Shown piece by piece: positions 21,462 through 31,011 of a DNA stretch of 64,000 bases. The stretch covers positions 3,162,001 to 3,226,000 of the forward strand of contig JACKAQ010000001.1 in the NCBI GenBank assembly GCA_020634975.1, written 5' to 3'. Numbering within the stretch: position 1 is the first letter of the stretch; each line of letters begins with the position of its first letter. A program made the translations under genes and the position numbers. Source of the stretch: JACKAQ01 sp020634975 [NCBI: Calditrichia bacterium]. Lineage in GTDB: Bacteria > Calditrichota > Calditrichia > RBG-13-44-9. Below the pieces are notes generated by a model that saw only the letters and a list, made by a program, of their open reading frames with translations, searched no databases and was not told the origin of the DNA.

Positions 21462-22466
21462 ATGAATGGTTCAGTGCAGCCAAATACAATTTTATCCGAA
21501 GAACAAAAGCGGTTGATAAATATCGCCCGACGGGTGATTGTCATGGAAGCAGATGCTATCCGATTGTTATTAAAAGAGATAGATCATCGATTTCTTAGCG
21601 CTGTGGATATGATTTTCGATTGTAAAGGCCGGGTAATTATCACCGGATTGGGAAAATCCGGCGCGATCGGCAGAAAAATTGCCGCAACGCTGGCATCCAC
21701 CGGAACAGCCACCTATTTCATGCATCCAACCGATGGCGTTCATGGCGATATCGGCATCGTTCACAAAGATGACGTGATTATTTGTCTCTCCAAAAGTGGT
21801 GAATCGGAGGAATTGTTCAATCTGCTGCCGATTTTCAAACGGATCGGCGTGCCTGTCATTTCGATTACCGCAAATGCGGAATCGGCGTTGGCAAAACACA
21901 GCAGCATTGCCCTGACCATTGCGGATTTTGAGGAAGCCTGCCCGCACGATCTTGCCCCGACAACCAGCTCTACTGCAATGCTGGCACTCGGTGACGCATT
22001 GGCGATGGCATTGTTGGAAAAACGCCATTTCACCCGAGAAGATTTCGCTTTTTTGCATCCCAGCGGAGCTTTGGGCAAACGCCTGCTGCTAAAAGTGGAT
22101 GACATTATGGAAACCGGGGAACACGTTCCGGTTGTTCAGCCAACTGCCCAAATGAAAGATGTTATTTTGCAAATGACCGCAAAGCGCGGTATTTGTATGG
22201 TTACGGATCCTGAAAACCGGGTGGTCGGCGTGGTGACCAACGGCGATTTGAACCGGCTGGTTGAAAAAACGGAACACTTTTTCCAAATTCCCGTGGAAGA
22301 TGTGATGAATCGATCGCCAAAAACGGTGCAAAGCGGCACTTTGGCGTATACGGTTTACAAAAAAATGGAAAAATACCGGATCATCGCGATGCCGGTGCTG
22401 GATCAAACAGAACATTTGATTGGTGTTATTCATTTGCACGACATAATGCGCACAGGTATTTTCTAA
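21462..22466 (+). CDS. kdsD: Arabinose-5-phosphate isomerase (KpsF/GutQ family)
   Basis: 334 residues. An SIS sugar-isomerase domain (about 50-185: VIITGLGKSGAIGRKIAATL, HPTDGVHGDIG, SKSGESEE) is followed by two CBS domains (215-334: MVTDPENRVVGVVTNGDLNR and MPVLDQTEHLIGVIHLHDIM). The enzyme makes arabinose-5-phosphate from ribulose-5-phosphate, the first committed precursor of KDO. CBS domains may bind a nucleotide or CMP-KDO for feedback; that is inference. Starts 3 bases after the kdsC stop. Confidence 0.95.
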   Translation: MNGSVQPNTILSEEQKRLINIARRVIVMEADAIRLLLKEIDHRFLSAVDMIFDCKGRVIITGLGKSGAIGRKIAATLASTGTATYFMHPTDGVHGDIGIVHKDDVIICLSKSGESEELFNLLPIFKRIGVPVISITANAESALAKHSSIALTIADFEEACPHDLAPTTSSTAMLALGDALAMALLEKRHFTREDFAFLHPSGALGKRLLLKVDDIMETGEHVPVVQPTAQMKDVILQMTAKRGICMVTDPENRVVGVVTNGDLNRLVEKTEHFFQIPVEDVMNRSPKTVQSGTLAYTVYKKMEKYRIIAMPVLDQTEHLIGVIHLHDIMRTGIF

Positions 22467-22493
22467 ATTTAAATTGAGTAAAAACAATATAAT

Positions 22494-23066
22494 ATGAATC
22501 GTTTTTTTTTGATGCTGACAGTTGTTGCAGCGCTGTTTTTTATGACCGGTGCATGCAGCAAAGTTGAGGATGAGCAGTCCGCAACCAGCCCGCAGGATTC
22601 GTTGCAGCAATTACCCGATCAGGAAAGTTGGGGCTCGATTATCGTTATTTCGAAAGAAGGGCGACGATTTGCACGGGTTTGGTCGGGATATGTTGCGGTT
22701 TACAACAAACAAAATCAAACGATTTTGAAAGATAGCATCCACGTTGATTTTTACAACCGCGAAGGGCAGCACAACTCTGTTCTCACCGCGCACGAAGGCG
22801 TAGTTGATAACCAAACGGAAAATCTCCGGGCGATGGGTAACGTGATTGTCATTTCCGACAGCGGCGTGGTTTTGGAAACGGAAGAGCTGTTGTGGGATAA
22901 TCAGAAGCAAAAAATTATCAGCGATGTGCCCGTTAAATTCACGACGGATGAAGATACGTTGGTCGGCGATTCATTTATTTCCGATCCCGAGCTAGTCAAT
23001 TACGAAATCCGTAATGCCCGCGGTTATTCAAAACGCAAAATGCAGTTGGAAAAACCCCGAAATTGA
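22494..23066 (+). CDS. lptC: LptC-like lipopolysaccharide export lipoprotein
   Basis: 190 residues. The start MNRFFLMLTVVAALFFMTGAC is a lipoprotein signal with the acylated Cys at residue 21, a form common in FCB bacteria where E. coli LptC has a TM helix. The remainder is a beta-jellyroll LptC/OstA-type repeat: VDFYNREGQHNSVLTAHEGVV, TENLRAMGNVIVISDSGV and LETEELLWDNQKQKI. LptC links the LptB transporter to the LptA bridge. Overlaps the next gene by four bases. The sequence is weakly conserved, but the position and lptB downstream support the call. Confidence 0.85.
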   Translation: MNRFFLMLTVVAALFFMTGACSKVEDEQSATSPQDSLQQLPDQESWGSIIVISKEGRRFARVWSGYVAVYNKQNQTILKDSIHVDFYNREGQHNSVLTAHEGVVDNQTENLRAMGNVIVISDSGVVLETEELLWDNQKQKIISDVPVKFTTDEDTLVGDSFISDPELVNYEIRNARGYSKRKMQLEKPRN

Positions 23067-24163
23067 ACGCCAAAATAACATTAAATACTACGCTGCGTAA
23101 GTTTTTGTATTTATTGATGTTGCTTGCCTCCACGGCACTCGTTGCGCAATCCCGGATCGAATTGGTTCATGCGGATTTTTCGCGCGGTGTTCGCCTGAAC
23201 ACCAACGAGGAAGTGAAAATTCTCGAAGGCAGTGTTCACATCCGCCAGGATACGGTTGAGATTTTTTGCGATCAGGCGGAATATTATCGCGAGCAAAATA
23301 AGGTTGTGTTGCTGAACTCTGTCCGGCTGATTCGCGGTTCTGAAACGCTGACGGCAAACAAAGTGACGTATTACGAACTGAGCAAAATTGCTGTTTGCGA
23401 AGGCAAAGTGCATCTCGAAAGACCGGAGCAGCGCCTCTTTTGCGATTATTTGCGTTATTTTTACGAAACAGATCAATCGTTTGCGAAGGGCAATCTGGTG
23501 CTGATCGACGATGACGCCCGCGTTACCGTAACTGCCGAACAGGGTGAATATTTGCCGGAACAATCGTTGAGCCGGGTTGAGCGAAACGCCCATTTTTTGC
23601 AAGTGGATAGCTCCGGCACCGATACGTTGCACATTTTTGCCGAAAAAATGGTCTATCAGTTTGATCCCGAACGAATGGCGATCGCGACAGATTCCGTGCG
23701 AATCATTCGGGCGGATTTGTTCGCGCGTTGCGATTCCGCAGTGTATCAACTGGATATGGAGCGGGTTTTTCTGGAAATTGAGCCGGTCGCAAACCAGAAA
23801 AACAACGAATTAACCGGATATCAGATTGAGTTTGAATTACCGGAAATGGAGCTCAGCCGGATTATCGTTCGGCAAAATGCGGTTGCCATTTCGGTGGAAG
23901 ATTCCGCAAGTCAAAAAATCAACCGCCTCAGCGGGAAAGAAATTCAGGCGTTCATTCAACAGCGCCAGATTACCGAACTTTGGGCGTATGATAATGCCAG
24001 AAGCCAATATTTTTTGAAAAATGAGGAAGTGGTGCAGGGTGTCAACAATGCTTCCGCAGATACAATTAAAGTGTTTTTCAAAGAAGGCGAAGTGGATATT
24101 ATTCAGGTTAAAGGTGGTGCAGAAGGCGTTTATAAACCGGATCAAATAGCGAAAAAACAATAG
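23063..24163 (+). CDS. OstA/LptA-like periplasmic lipopolysaccharide transport protein
   Basis: 366 residues, longer than E. coli LptA (185) and shorter than LptD. An N-terminal hydrophobic signal (FLYLLMLLASTALVAQ) is followed by OstA-type repeats: EEVKILEGSVHIRQDTVEIFCDQAEYYREQ, SETLTANKVTYYELSKIAVCEGKVHLE and RVTVTAEQGEYLPEQ. FCB bacteria often carry such an elongated OstA-like protein in place of a short LptA. It probably forms the periplasmic beta-jellyroll bridge for LPS. The start lies within the end of lptC, and lptB begins 3 bases after its stop. No barrel portion is present, so it is not LptD. Confidence 0.82.
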   Translation: MNAKITLNTTLRKFLYLLMLLASTALVAQSRIELVHADFSRGVRLNTNEEVKILEGSVHIRQDTVEIFCDQAEYYREQNKVVLLNSVRLIRGSETLTANKVTYYELSKIAVCEGKVHLERPEQRLFCDYLRYFYETDQSFAKGNLVLIDDDARVTVTAEQGEYLPEQSLSRVERNAHFLQVDSSGTDTLHIFAEKMVYQFDPERMAIATDSVRIIRADLFARCDSAVYQLDMERVFLEIEPVANQKNNELTGYQIEFELPEMELSRIIVRQNAVAISVEDSASQKINRLSGKEIQAFIQQRQITELWAYDNARSQYFLKNEEVVQGVNNASADTIKVFFKEGEVDIIQVKGGAEGVYKPDQIAKKQ

Positions 24164-24166
24164 CTT

Positions 24167-24940
24167 ATGGCAATCGAAGATATTACAGCAATCAGCGGGC
24201 ACGAAGGTGAATCTTCTATTCTGCGATCAGAAAATCTGGTGAAAATTTACGGCAAACGGAAAGTCGTGAACGAGGTTAGTTTGCAGGTGCGGCAGGGGCA
24301 AATTGTTGGGCTGCTCGGTCCCAACGGCGCCGGGAAAACCACCTCGTTTTACATGATCACCGGACTGATTGCGCCCAATAGCGGCGAAATTTATCTCAAC
24401 AAACGGCAAATCACCAATTTGCCGATGTTCAAACGTGCCCGATTGGGAATGGCATATTTGCCACAGGAAGCTTCAATATTCCGTAAGTTAACAGTTGAGC
24501 AAAATTTGTTGGCAATTATGGAAGCCCTCAAATTTTCCCGGAAAATGCGCAAGGAACGCTGCGAACAGTTGATGGAAGAATTGCGCATTACCCATATTGC
24601 CAAAAATCTGGGATATAATCTTTCCGGCGGTGAACGCCGGCGTACGGAGATTGCCCGCGCACTGGTGAACAATCCCAAATTTATTTTGCTGGATGAGCCG
24701 TTTGCCGGGGTGGACCCGATTGCAGTGCAGGATATTCAAAATATTGTGATCAGCCTGAAAGAGAAAAATATCGGTATTTTGATTACCGACCACAATGTTC
24801 ACGAAACACTTTCCATTACGGATCACGCATATTTGCTGTTTGAGGGCAAAGTGCTGAAAGAGGGCAATAGCGAATTTCTCGCCAACGATCCGGAGGCGAG
24901 AAAATTGTATCTGGGCGAAACCTTCAAATTGCTGCGTTAA
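24167..24940 (+). CDS. lptB: LPS export ABC transporter ATP-binding protein
   Basis: 257 residues. Walker A GPNGAGKTT, Q-loop YLPQEASIFR, signature LSGGERRRTEIARAL, Walker B FILLDEPFAGVDP and switch ITDHNV are all intact and match LptB rather than other ABC proteins. It powers LPS extraction from the inner membrane with LptF/LptG, which are not in this window. The N-terminus is about 18 residues longer than usual before LVKIYGKRKVV, and an internal start is possible. The gene ends tail to tail with lon, overlapping by four bases. Confidence 0.95.
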   Translation: MAIEDITAISGHEGESSILRSENLVKIYGKRKVVNEVSLQVRQGQIVGLLGPNGAGKTTSFYMITGLIAPNSGEIYLNKRQITNLPMFKRARLGMAYLPQEASIFRKLTVEQNLLAIMEALKFSRKMRKERCEQLMEELRITHIAKNLGYNLSGGERRRTEIARALVNNPKFILLDEPFAGVDPIAVQDIQNIVISLKEKNIGILITDHNVHETLSITDHAYLLFEGKVLKEGNSEFLANDPEARKLYLGETFKLLR

Positions 24941-27288
24941 ACCAAAATTTTTTCCAACACATCTTCAAACGATTGCACTTCGATGATGGTCATGCCGTCG
25001 CGGATTTCTTTTGGCAGATCGTGCACCTCTTTGCGATTTTCTTTGGGAAGCAGAACGGTGCGGATGTTGTTGCGCTGTGCGGCCAACAGTTTTTCGTTGA
25101 TGCCGCCAACGGCCAGAATTTTACCGCGCAGCGTCAGTTCGCCGGTCAGTGCAATATTATTTCGCAGCGGTCGCCGGATAATTGCAGACAGCATCGCCGC
25201 TGCCAGCGCAGCACCGGCGGACGGCCCGTCTTTGGGAACCGCGCCTTCCGGCAAGTGCAGGTGCAAATCGTTGTTCTCGAAAATTTCACGGTCTATGTTG
25301 TATCGCCCGGAAATTGCGCGCACGTAACTCAACGCAATATTCGCGGATTCTTTCATCACATCGCCAAGCTTGCCGGTGAGGGTCAGCTTGCCTTTGCCGG
25401 GCAGCATAATCACTTCAATTTTGAGGATATCGCCGCCGAAAGATGTCCACGCCAATCCCGTTGCCACGCCAACTTGTTCTTCCAATTCCGATTCGCGGCT
25501 GAGATACAGCGGTTTCCCGAGAAATTCATCGAGATTTTCTTGTGTAATTTGTTTGGGCTGCCCGTTTTTGGCTTCGCTGAACAGCCGGACAGTTTTTCTG
25601 CAGAGATTTGCCAGCTGACGTTCCAACTCGCGAACACCTGCCTCGCGGGTGTATTCGCGGATGACGCGCAAAACGGCATCGTCTTCAATTCGCATTTCGC
25701 TTTCCACCAAACCGTGTGCTTGCATTTGTTTGGGTATCAGGTGATACCGGGCGATGCTCAGCTTTTCGTGTTCCAGATATCCAGGCAGCTCGATAATTTC
25801 CATCCGATCCTGCAAGGGCAACGGAATATTCGAGCGAACATTGGCTGTGGTCAGGAAAAACACGTCGGATAAATCGTAATCGACATCCAGATAATGATCG
25901 TTGAAAGTGCGGTTTTGCTCCGGATCGAGCACTTCCAGCAGCGCGGATGCGGGGTCACCGCGAAAATCGGAGCTCAGTTTGTCCACCTCGTCCAACAAAA
26001 TAACCGGATTTACGCTGCCTACTTTTTTCATCGATTGAATAAATTTGCCGGGCATCGAGCCGATATACGTTCGCCGGTGCCCGCGAATTTCTGCTTCGTC
26101 GCGTACACCGCCGAGGGAAATTCGTGTAAAATTGCGCCCCAACGCCCGAGCGATGGATTTACCGAGCGAGGTTTTGCCCACGCCGGGTGGGCCAACGAGG
26201 CACAAAATCGGACCCTTCAATTGTTTGACCCGTTTCATAACCGCCAGATGTTCGATAATCCGTTCTTTCGGTTTTTCCAAACCGTAGTGGTCTTCATCGA
26301 GAATTTTTTGGGCTTCGGCGATGTTGAGCCGGTCCTGTGTGCGGGTTTGCCACGGCAGCCGGATCATCCAGTCCAGATAATTGCGAATGACCGTGTATTC
26401 CGGCGAAAACGGCGGAATTTTGCGCAGTTTATTGAATTCTTCTGTGGCTTTATCCAAAACGGGATCGGGCATGTCGGCGCTGAAAATATCATCTTCCAGT
26501 TTCATTAATTCCGGGGAATTCAGGTCGTCGTCTTCGCCCAACTCTTTGTTGATGATTTTCAGCTTTTCCTGAATGTAATAATTGCGCTGATTTTTCATCA
26601 GGTTTTCCTGGACTTTTTGGTCCAGATCCATGCGCACTTGATGGTGCCCGATCACTTGCCGGATCAGATCCAGCAGCATAATCAGCCGTTTTTCGATATC
26701 CCGTTCTTCCAGAATTTGCTGTTTTTGATGCGCGGAAGCCTGAATGTTCAACGCAACAAAATCAATCATCCGGTAGGTATCACCCTGCCGCTGCAAATGG
26801 TCGAGCATTTCTTCGGGCAAGTCTGGTGTCAGGGCAATGTATTCTTTAAAATAGTGGTGAAGTTGGTCGACGTAGTTTCCGGTAATTTCATCGAGATCCG
26901 ACATTTCCTCAAAGATGTCTACTTCGGTACGAAAATATTGACGGTTGCCGTTAAATTTGCGAATTTTTGCCCGGATAACACCTTCCACAACAACTTTGGC
27001 ATGACCGTTGGGAAATTCCAGTAGCTGCAAAATCCGGCAAACGGTTCCCACCCGGAAAATATCAGACGATCGCAGCGCTTCCTGTTCAGCGTTTTTTTGG
27101 GTGGCAACCAGCAGCAGGTCGTCGTTATCTCTGGCAACCTGAATGGCTTTTAGCGATTTGGTGCGTCCGACCAGCAACGGCACAACGGAATATGGGAAAA
27201 CCACCAGTTCCCGAACGGGTAAAAGTGGCAGCACTGTCGGGATTTCCAAAACGTCGTCGCCTTTTAAAATGCGTTGGTATTCGCTCAT
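24937..27288 (-). CDS. lon: ATP-dependent protease Lon
   Basis: 783 residues, full length. N-terminal substrate domain (LPLLPVRELVVFPYSVVPLL), central AAA+ module with Walker A GPPGVGKTSLGKSIARALG, Walker B VILLDEVDKL, and C-terminal protease with the catalytic Ser in PKDGPSAGAALAAAM and the Lys in LTLRGKILAVGGINEKLLAA. Degrades misfolded and regulatory proteins in the cytoplasm. It is the last gene of the minus-strand proteostasis group tig-clpP-clpX-lon, but a terminator between clpX and lon suggests its own transcription. Its end overlaps lptB by four bases on the opposite strand. Confidence 0.97.
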   Translation of the reverse strand: MSEYQRILKGDDVLEIPTVLPLLPVRELVVFPYSVVPLLVGRTKSLKAIQVARDNDDLLLVATQKNAEQEALRSSDIFRVGTVCRILQLLEFPNGHAKVVVEGVIRAKIRKFNGNRQYFRTEVDIFEEMSDLDEITGNYVDQLHHYFKEYIALTPDLPEEMLDHLQRQGDTYRMIDFVALNIQASAHQKQQILEERDIEKRLIMLLDLIRQVIGHHQVRMDLDQKVQENLMKNQRNYYIQEKLKIINKELGEDDDLNSPELMKLEDDIFSADMPDPVLDKATEEFNKLRKIPPFSPEYTVIRNYLDWMIRLPWQTRTQDRLNIAEAQKILDEDHYGLEKPKERIIEHLAVMKRVKQLKGPILCLVGPPGVGKTSLGKSIARALGRNFTRISLGGVRDEAEIRGHRRTYIGSMPGKFIQSMKKVGSVNPVILLDEVDKLSSDFRGDPASALLEVLDPEQNRTFNDHYLDVDYDLSDVFFLTTANVRSNIPLPLQDRMEIIELPGYLEHEKLSIARYHLIPKQMQAHGLVESEMRIEDDAVLRVIREYTREAGVRELERQLANLCRKTVRLFSEAKNGQPKQITQENLDEFLGKPLYLSRESELEEQVGVATGLAWTSFGGDILKIEVIMLPGKGKLTLTGKLGDVMKESANIALSYVRAISGRYNIDREIFENNDLHLHLPEGAVPKDGPSAGAALAAAMLSAIIRRPLRNNIALTGELTLRGKILAVGGINEKLLAAQRNNIRTVLLPKENRKEVHDLPKEIRDGMTIIEVQSFEDVLEKILV

Positions 27289-27452
27289 GAAGGTCTCTTT
27301 ATTACTAAATTTGACAAAATATAAAACAAGATAATTTGGGAATCAAAGAACTTTTGAAGGGAGTTCCGGCGGTTGTGGCGTTGAAACGCCATTTCGAAAT
27401 CCGGTATTGTTTTACGATTGAGCAGGTAACAATCAACATTTCGTTTCACTAT

Positions 27453-27488
27453 AAAAAAACGGGGTAGAATTCACATCATCTACCCCGT
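27453..27488 (-). terminator. Rho-independent terminator after clpX
   Basis: Ten-base perfect stem ACGGGGTAGA (27459-27468) with TCTACCCCGT (27479-27488), 10-base loop, and on the minus strand a run of seven T (27459-27453). It lies about 27 bases past the clpX stop, separating clpX from lon. Confidence 0.9.
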
Positions 27489-27515
27489 AAAGAAAATTTA
27501 TTCGGCTGTGGAGAA

Positions 27516-28763
27516 TCAGGCAGATTGCCGTGATTTTTCCATTTTGAGCACCGGTTCATCTTTGCCGAGGATAACATCTTCGGTAACCAGGCATTCTTTG
27601 ACGCCTTCCATCGATGGCACTTTGAACATCACCGATTGCATCGCTTTTTCGAGAATGCCGCGCAGTCCGCGAGCGCCGGTTTTGCGTTTGCGTGCCAAAC
27701 TGACCACTTCGCGAAGCGCTTTATCCGTAAATTTCAGCTCAACACCTTCCAGTTCGAACAGTTTTTTGTACTGTTTGATCAGTGAATTTCGGGGTTCAAC
27801 CAAAATTGCCAGCAATTCGGATTCGGAGAGATCGCGCAGGCCAACCAAAACGGGCAATCGACCGATCAATTCGGGAATCAATCCATAATGAACCAGATCT
27901 TCCGGCTCAACATATCCAAACAGCTCGGTGTCGGATAGTTCTCTGAGGGAGCGAACGTGGGCGCTGAAGCCCATTTTCTTTTCACCGATGCGACGGCGGA
28001 TAACATCGCCCAATCCATCAAATGCACCACCGCAGATAAACAAAATATTTTTGGTGTTGATATGAACCATCGGCGCTTCAGGATGTTTACGCCCGCCCTT
28101 CGGTGGGATAGCGGAAACGGTTCCTTCCAGAATTTTGAGCAATGCCTGCTGCACGCCTTCGCCGGAAACATCGCGGGTGATGGAAGGACTGCCGGCTTTC
28201 CGGGCAATTTTGTCCACTTCATCAATGTAAACAATGCCGCGCTCGGTTGATGGCACATCGTAATTTGAGGATTGATACAGCCGCACGAGGATATTTTCCA
28301 CATCTTCACCGACATATCCGGCTTCTGTGAGCGTGGTAGCGTCGGAAATTGAAAAAGGCACCTGAAGCAAACGTGCCAAGGTTTGGGCCATCAAGGTTTT
28401 GCCAACGCCCGTGGGTCCCAAAAAGAGGATATTGCTTTTTTCAATTTCGATATCATCCTGAAAGCCATCCAGCGAAATCCGTTTGTAATGGTTGTAAACC
28501 GCAACGGCCATGGCAATTTTAGCATGTTCCTGACCGATCACAAATTGATCGAGGAACTCTTTGATTTCTTTGGGTTTAGGGAGCGTAAATTCGCCGCGCT
28601 GGTATTGCGAATAGCGGGAATTACGCAAAATTTCGTTCGCGCTGTTTACACATTGGTCGCAGATGCTGGCAGATTGCCCGGTAATTAATTGGGTAACCTG
28701 CGTGGCGCGACGTCCGCAAAACGAACAATTTGATTCATGTTCATAAAAATCTTTGTTGGCCAT
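27516..28763 (-). CDS. clpX: ATP-dependent Clp protease ATP-binding subunit ClpX
   Basis: 415 residues. The N-terminal zinc-binding domain has CSFCGRR and CDQCV; the AAA+ domain has Walker [16 protein letters not shown], Walker [10 protein letters not shown], the pore loop GYVGEDVE and the sensor region [11 protein letters not shown] (RRIG). The IGF-type ClpP-docking loop is represented by KKMGF. ClpX unfolds tagged substrates and feeds them to ClpP, encoded just upstream with a 26-base gap. Confidence 0.97.
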   Translation of the reverse strand: MANKDFYEHESNCSFCGRRATQVTQLITGQSASICDQCVNSANEILRNSRYSQYQRGEFTLPKPKEIKEFLDQFVIGQEHAKIAMAVAVYNHYKRISLDGFQDDIEIEKSNILFLGPTGVGKTLMAQTLARLLQVPFSISDATTLTEAGYVGEDVENILVRLYQSSNYDVPSTERGIVYIDEVDKIARKAGSPSITRDVSGEGVQQALLKILEGTVSAIPPKGGRKHPEAPMVHINTKNILFICGGAFDGLGDVIRRRIGEKKMGFSAHVRSLRELSDTELFGYVEPEDLVHYGLIPELIGRLPVLVGLRDLSESELLAILVEPRNSLIKQYKKLFELEGVELKFTDKALREVVSLARKRKTGARGLRGILEKAMQSVMFKVPSMEGVKECLVTEDVILGKDEPVLKMEKSRQSA

Positions 28764-28789
28764 AAAACTAAACTCTTTTATCAGATTTA

Positions 28790-29395
28790 TTATTCAGTAG
28801 CTTCGGATTCAACTTCACGACGGGTCAGGATTTCGTCCACAATACCATATTCTATTGCCTGGCTGGCTGTCATGAAAAAGTTGCGGTCGGTATCCTGCTC
28901 AATTTGTTCCAGCGGTTGCCCGGTACGATCGGCGAGAAGTTTATTGAGTCGTTCGCGCATTTTCAAAATTTCCTGTGCGTGGATGTCGATATCGGCAGCC
29001 TGACCTTCCACCCCGCCCAGCGGCTGGTGAATCATCACTCTGGAGTTCGGGAGCACAAAGCGTTTGCCGCGTTTGCCGGCAGCCAACAGAATGGCACCCA
29101 TACTGGCAGCCTGCCCGATGCACGTTGTAACAACATCCGGACGAATATACTGCATTGTGTCGTAGATTGCCAATCCGGCCGTCACAATACCGCCGGGACT
29201 GTTTATGTAAAGAAAAATATCTTTTTCCGGATCTTCTGCTTCCAGGAACAACAATTGCGCAATGGTTAGGCTGGCAATGTTATCATCAATCGGTGTACCC
29301 AAAAAAATGATGCGTTCTTTCAGCAATCGTGAATAAATATCGTAGGCGCGTTCGCCGCGTCCGGTTTGTTCAACAACCATTGGAATTAATGGCAT
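28790..29395 (-). CDS. clpP: ATP-dependent Clp protease proteolytic subunit ClpP (Asn in place of catalytic Asp)
   Basis: 201 residues, the usual mature size. S98 (GQAASMGA) and H123 (VMIHQPLGG) are at the canonical positions. The third triad position, Asp172 in Bacillus ClpP (DTDRD), reads DTDRN here, so residue 172 is Asn; the codon is AAC read directly from the strand. The same Asn is known in Listeria ClpP1, where it lowers activity. GGAGG lies upstream of the ATG. Partner of ClpX encoded next; trigger factor lies 79 bases upstream. Confidence 0.96.
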   Translation of the reverse strand: MPLIPMVVEQTGRGERAYDIYSRLLKERIIFLGTPIDDNIASLTIAQLLFLEAEDPEKDIFLYINSPGGIVTAGLAIYDTMQYIRPDVVTTCIGQAASMGAILLAAGKRGKRFVLPNSRVMIHQPLGGVEGQAADIDIHAQEILKMRERLNKLLADRTGQPLEQIEQDTDRNFFMTASQAIEYGIVDEILTRREVESEATE

Positions 29396-29474
29396 GGAGC
29401 AATCCTCCCCTGATTTTCCAATTTTATCCTGAATATTTTTTGCGTAATCATTTACGCTTGATTACAATTTAAGT

Positions 29475-30773
29475 TCATTCTGCCGGATTATCTACCTGTG
29501 CTGTAAATTTAGGGGTTTCCGGCGGATCTACTTCGGTTATTTTGGCGTTTTCTTTGAGAAATTTGATAACTTTGTCATCGATCATGTCGTCTTTGATGCG
29601 GCGAAGGAACTCCGGGTTACTTTTCAACATCTCAACATCTTCCGGGCTAAATCCTGCTTTATCAACACGTTCAAATGCTTCTTCGTCTGAAACCTCTATA
29701 TTCTCGACCTGCCGGATCTTATCCTTTAACAGATGCCAGCGAATGGCATGAATTCCCTCAACCCGATGGTTTTGGCGAACAATTTCTGTATCGATTTTGG
29801 CTTTTGGGTTTTGCCTTTTGAGGTCTTCGATAACATAATTAATGTAGTTATCAACCATTGCTTCCGGCACATCAAACGGGTTTTCTTTTAATAATTCATC
29901 GATCAAATGTTGGGTCAGGTGCTGCTCCGCATGATGTGTCATCCGGTGTTCCATTTGTTCGTTGAGATATTTTTTGAGTTCGTCCAACGTATTTATATTT
30001 TCCTCACCGAGGTTTTTGGCTAATTCGTCGTCAATTGCCGGCAATTCCTGCTCTTCAACGGCTGTTGCGGTAACTTTGTAGCTTTCCGTTTTGCCATCGG
30101 TTTCGCCTTCTTTGGGTTCGGTTTTGCGGCGGATAATCCGTTCTTCATTTTCCGTCAGCCCGATCATTTGCTTTTCCATATCTTCGTCAAACTGGCCGGA
30201 GCCGAGTTTCACTTTCACATCGTCGTATTTGCGACCGACTATCGGCATATCGCCTTCGCCAAGTTCCTGAATCGACAGCGTAACCAGGTGACCTTCTTCC
30301 GCTTTTTCCGCAGATTTTACGGTGGCATAGCTTTGGCGAATGTTTTCCAATGCTTCCTGAATCATTTCGTCTGTCACAACTACTTTTTCTTTTTCAACGG
30401 CGAGTTCTTTGTATTTTTTAAGATCAATTTCCGGCTGGATTTCAACGACGACGGTGAATGTCATGTCGGTTTGCGGACCATCAAATTTGAGATCCTGAAT
30501 TTCACCTTTGGAGACAATTTTCAATTCGGAATCGGTCATTGCCTGTTGGTAGCCACGGCTGACAGCGGTTTCCAGTACTTCTTTGCGTATAAAATCGGCG
30601 TAATTTTTTTTGATCAAACCGATGGGCGCGCGGCCTTTGCGAAAACCCGGCAGCGATACGCTTTTGCTGACATCTTTCAAAATTTCGCTTTCAATTTTTT
30701 GGAGATCATCTGACGGAACGGTCACCAAAAGATGTCGTTTTATGCTGTCAATTTCTTTCACTTCAAATTGCAT
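29475..30773 (-). CDS. tig: Trigger factor, ribosome-associated chaperone and prolyl isomerase
   Basis: 432 residues, full length. The N-terminal ribosome-binding domain contains the signature GFRKGRAP (in VSLPGFRKGRAPIGLIKK); a PPIase-type middle domain (about 160-250: GHLVTLSIQELGEG, DVKVKLGSGQFDEDMEKQMIGL) and a helical C-terminal chaperone domain follow. A GAGGAAG ribosome site lies upstream of the start. Order tig-clpP-clpX is the common bacterial arrangement. The region upstream (30774-31011) holds only AT-rich non-coding sequence. Confidence 0.95.
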   Translation of the reverse strand: MQFEVKEIDSIKRHLLVTVPSDDLQKIESEILKDVSKSVSLPGFRKGRAPIGLIKKNYADFIRKEVLETAVSRGYQQAMTDSELKIVSKGEIQDLKFDGPQTDMTFTVVVEIQPEIDLKKYKELAVEKEKVVVTDEMIQEALENIRQSYATVKSAEKAEEGHLVTLSIQELGEGDMPIVGRKYDDVKVKLGSGQFDEDMEKQMIGLTENEERIIRRKTEPKEGETDGKTESYKVTATAVEEQELPAIDDELAKNLGEENINTLDELKKYLNEQMEHRMTHHAEQHLTQHLIDELLKENPFDVPEAMVDNYINYVIEDLKRQNPKAKIDTEIVRQNHRVEGIHAIRWHLLKDKIRQVENIEVSDEEAFERVDKAGFSPEDVEMLKSNPEFLRRIKDDMIDDKVIKFLKENAKITEVDPPETPKFTAQVDNPAE

Positions 30774-31011
30774 GTTGCTTCCTCGTCATTAAACTTCAGC
30801 TGTTATCGTAATTAATTTGTTTTCTGATATTCCGGCAAAAAAACCGGGGAAACAGCCCGGACCAAGCTGTAAAAGGGAAAAAAACTGCTAAAATCGCCAC
30901 AAATAATGCCACAAAAGTTATGAAAATGTAGCTTTTATTTCATAACTGCCAAATATAATAGCTGCAATAAGGTATTGCAAGAAGCTTGTAAAGCGGTTAA
31001 ATCGGTGTTTT

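Noticed and set aside
27360-27400. Small hairpin GGCGTT/AACGCC upstream of lon
   Set aside because: Short stem with no T-run and no clear relation to the lon start; could be chance.
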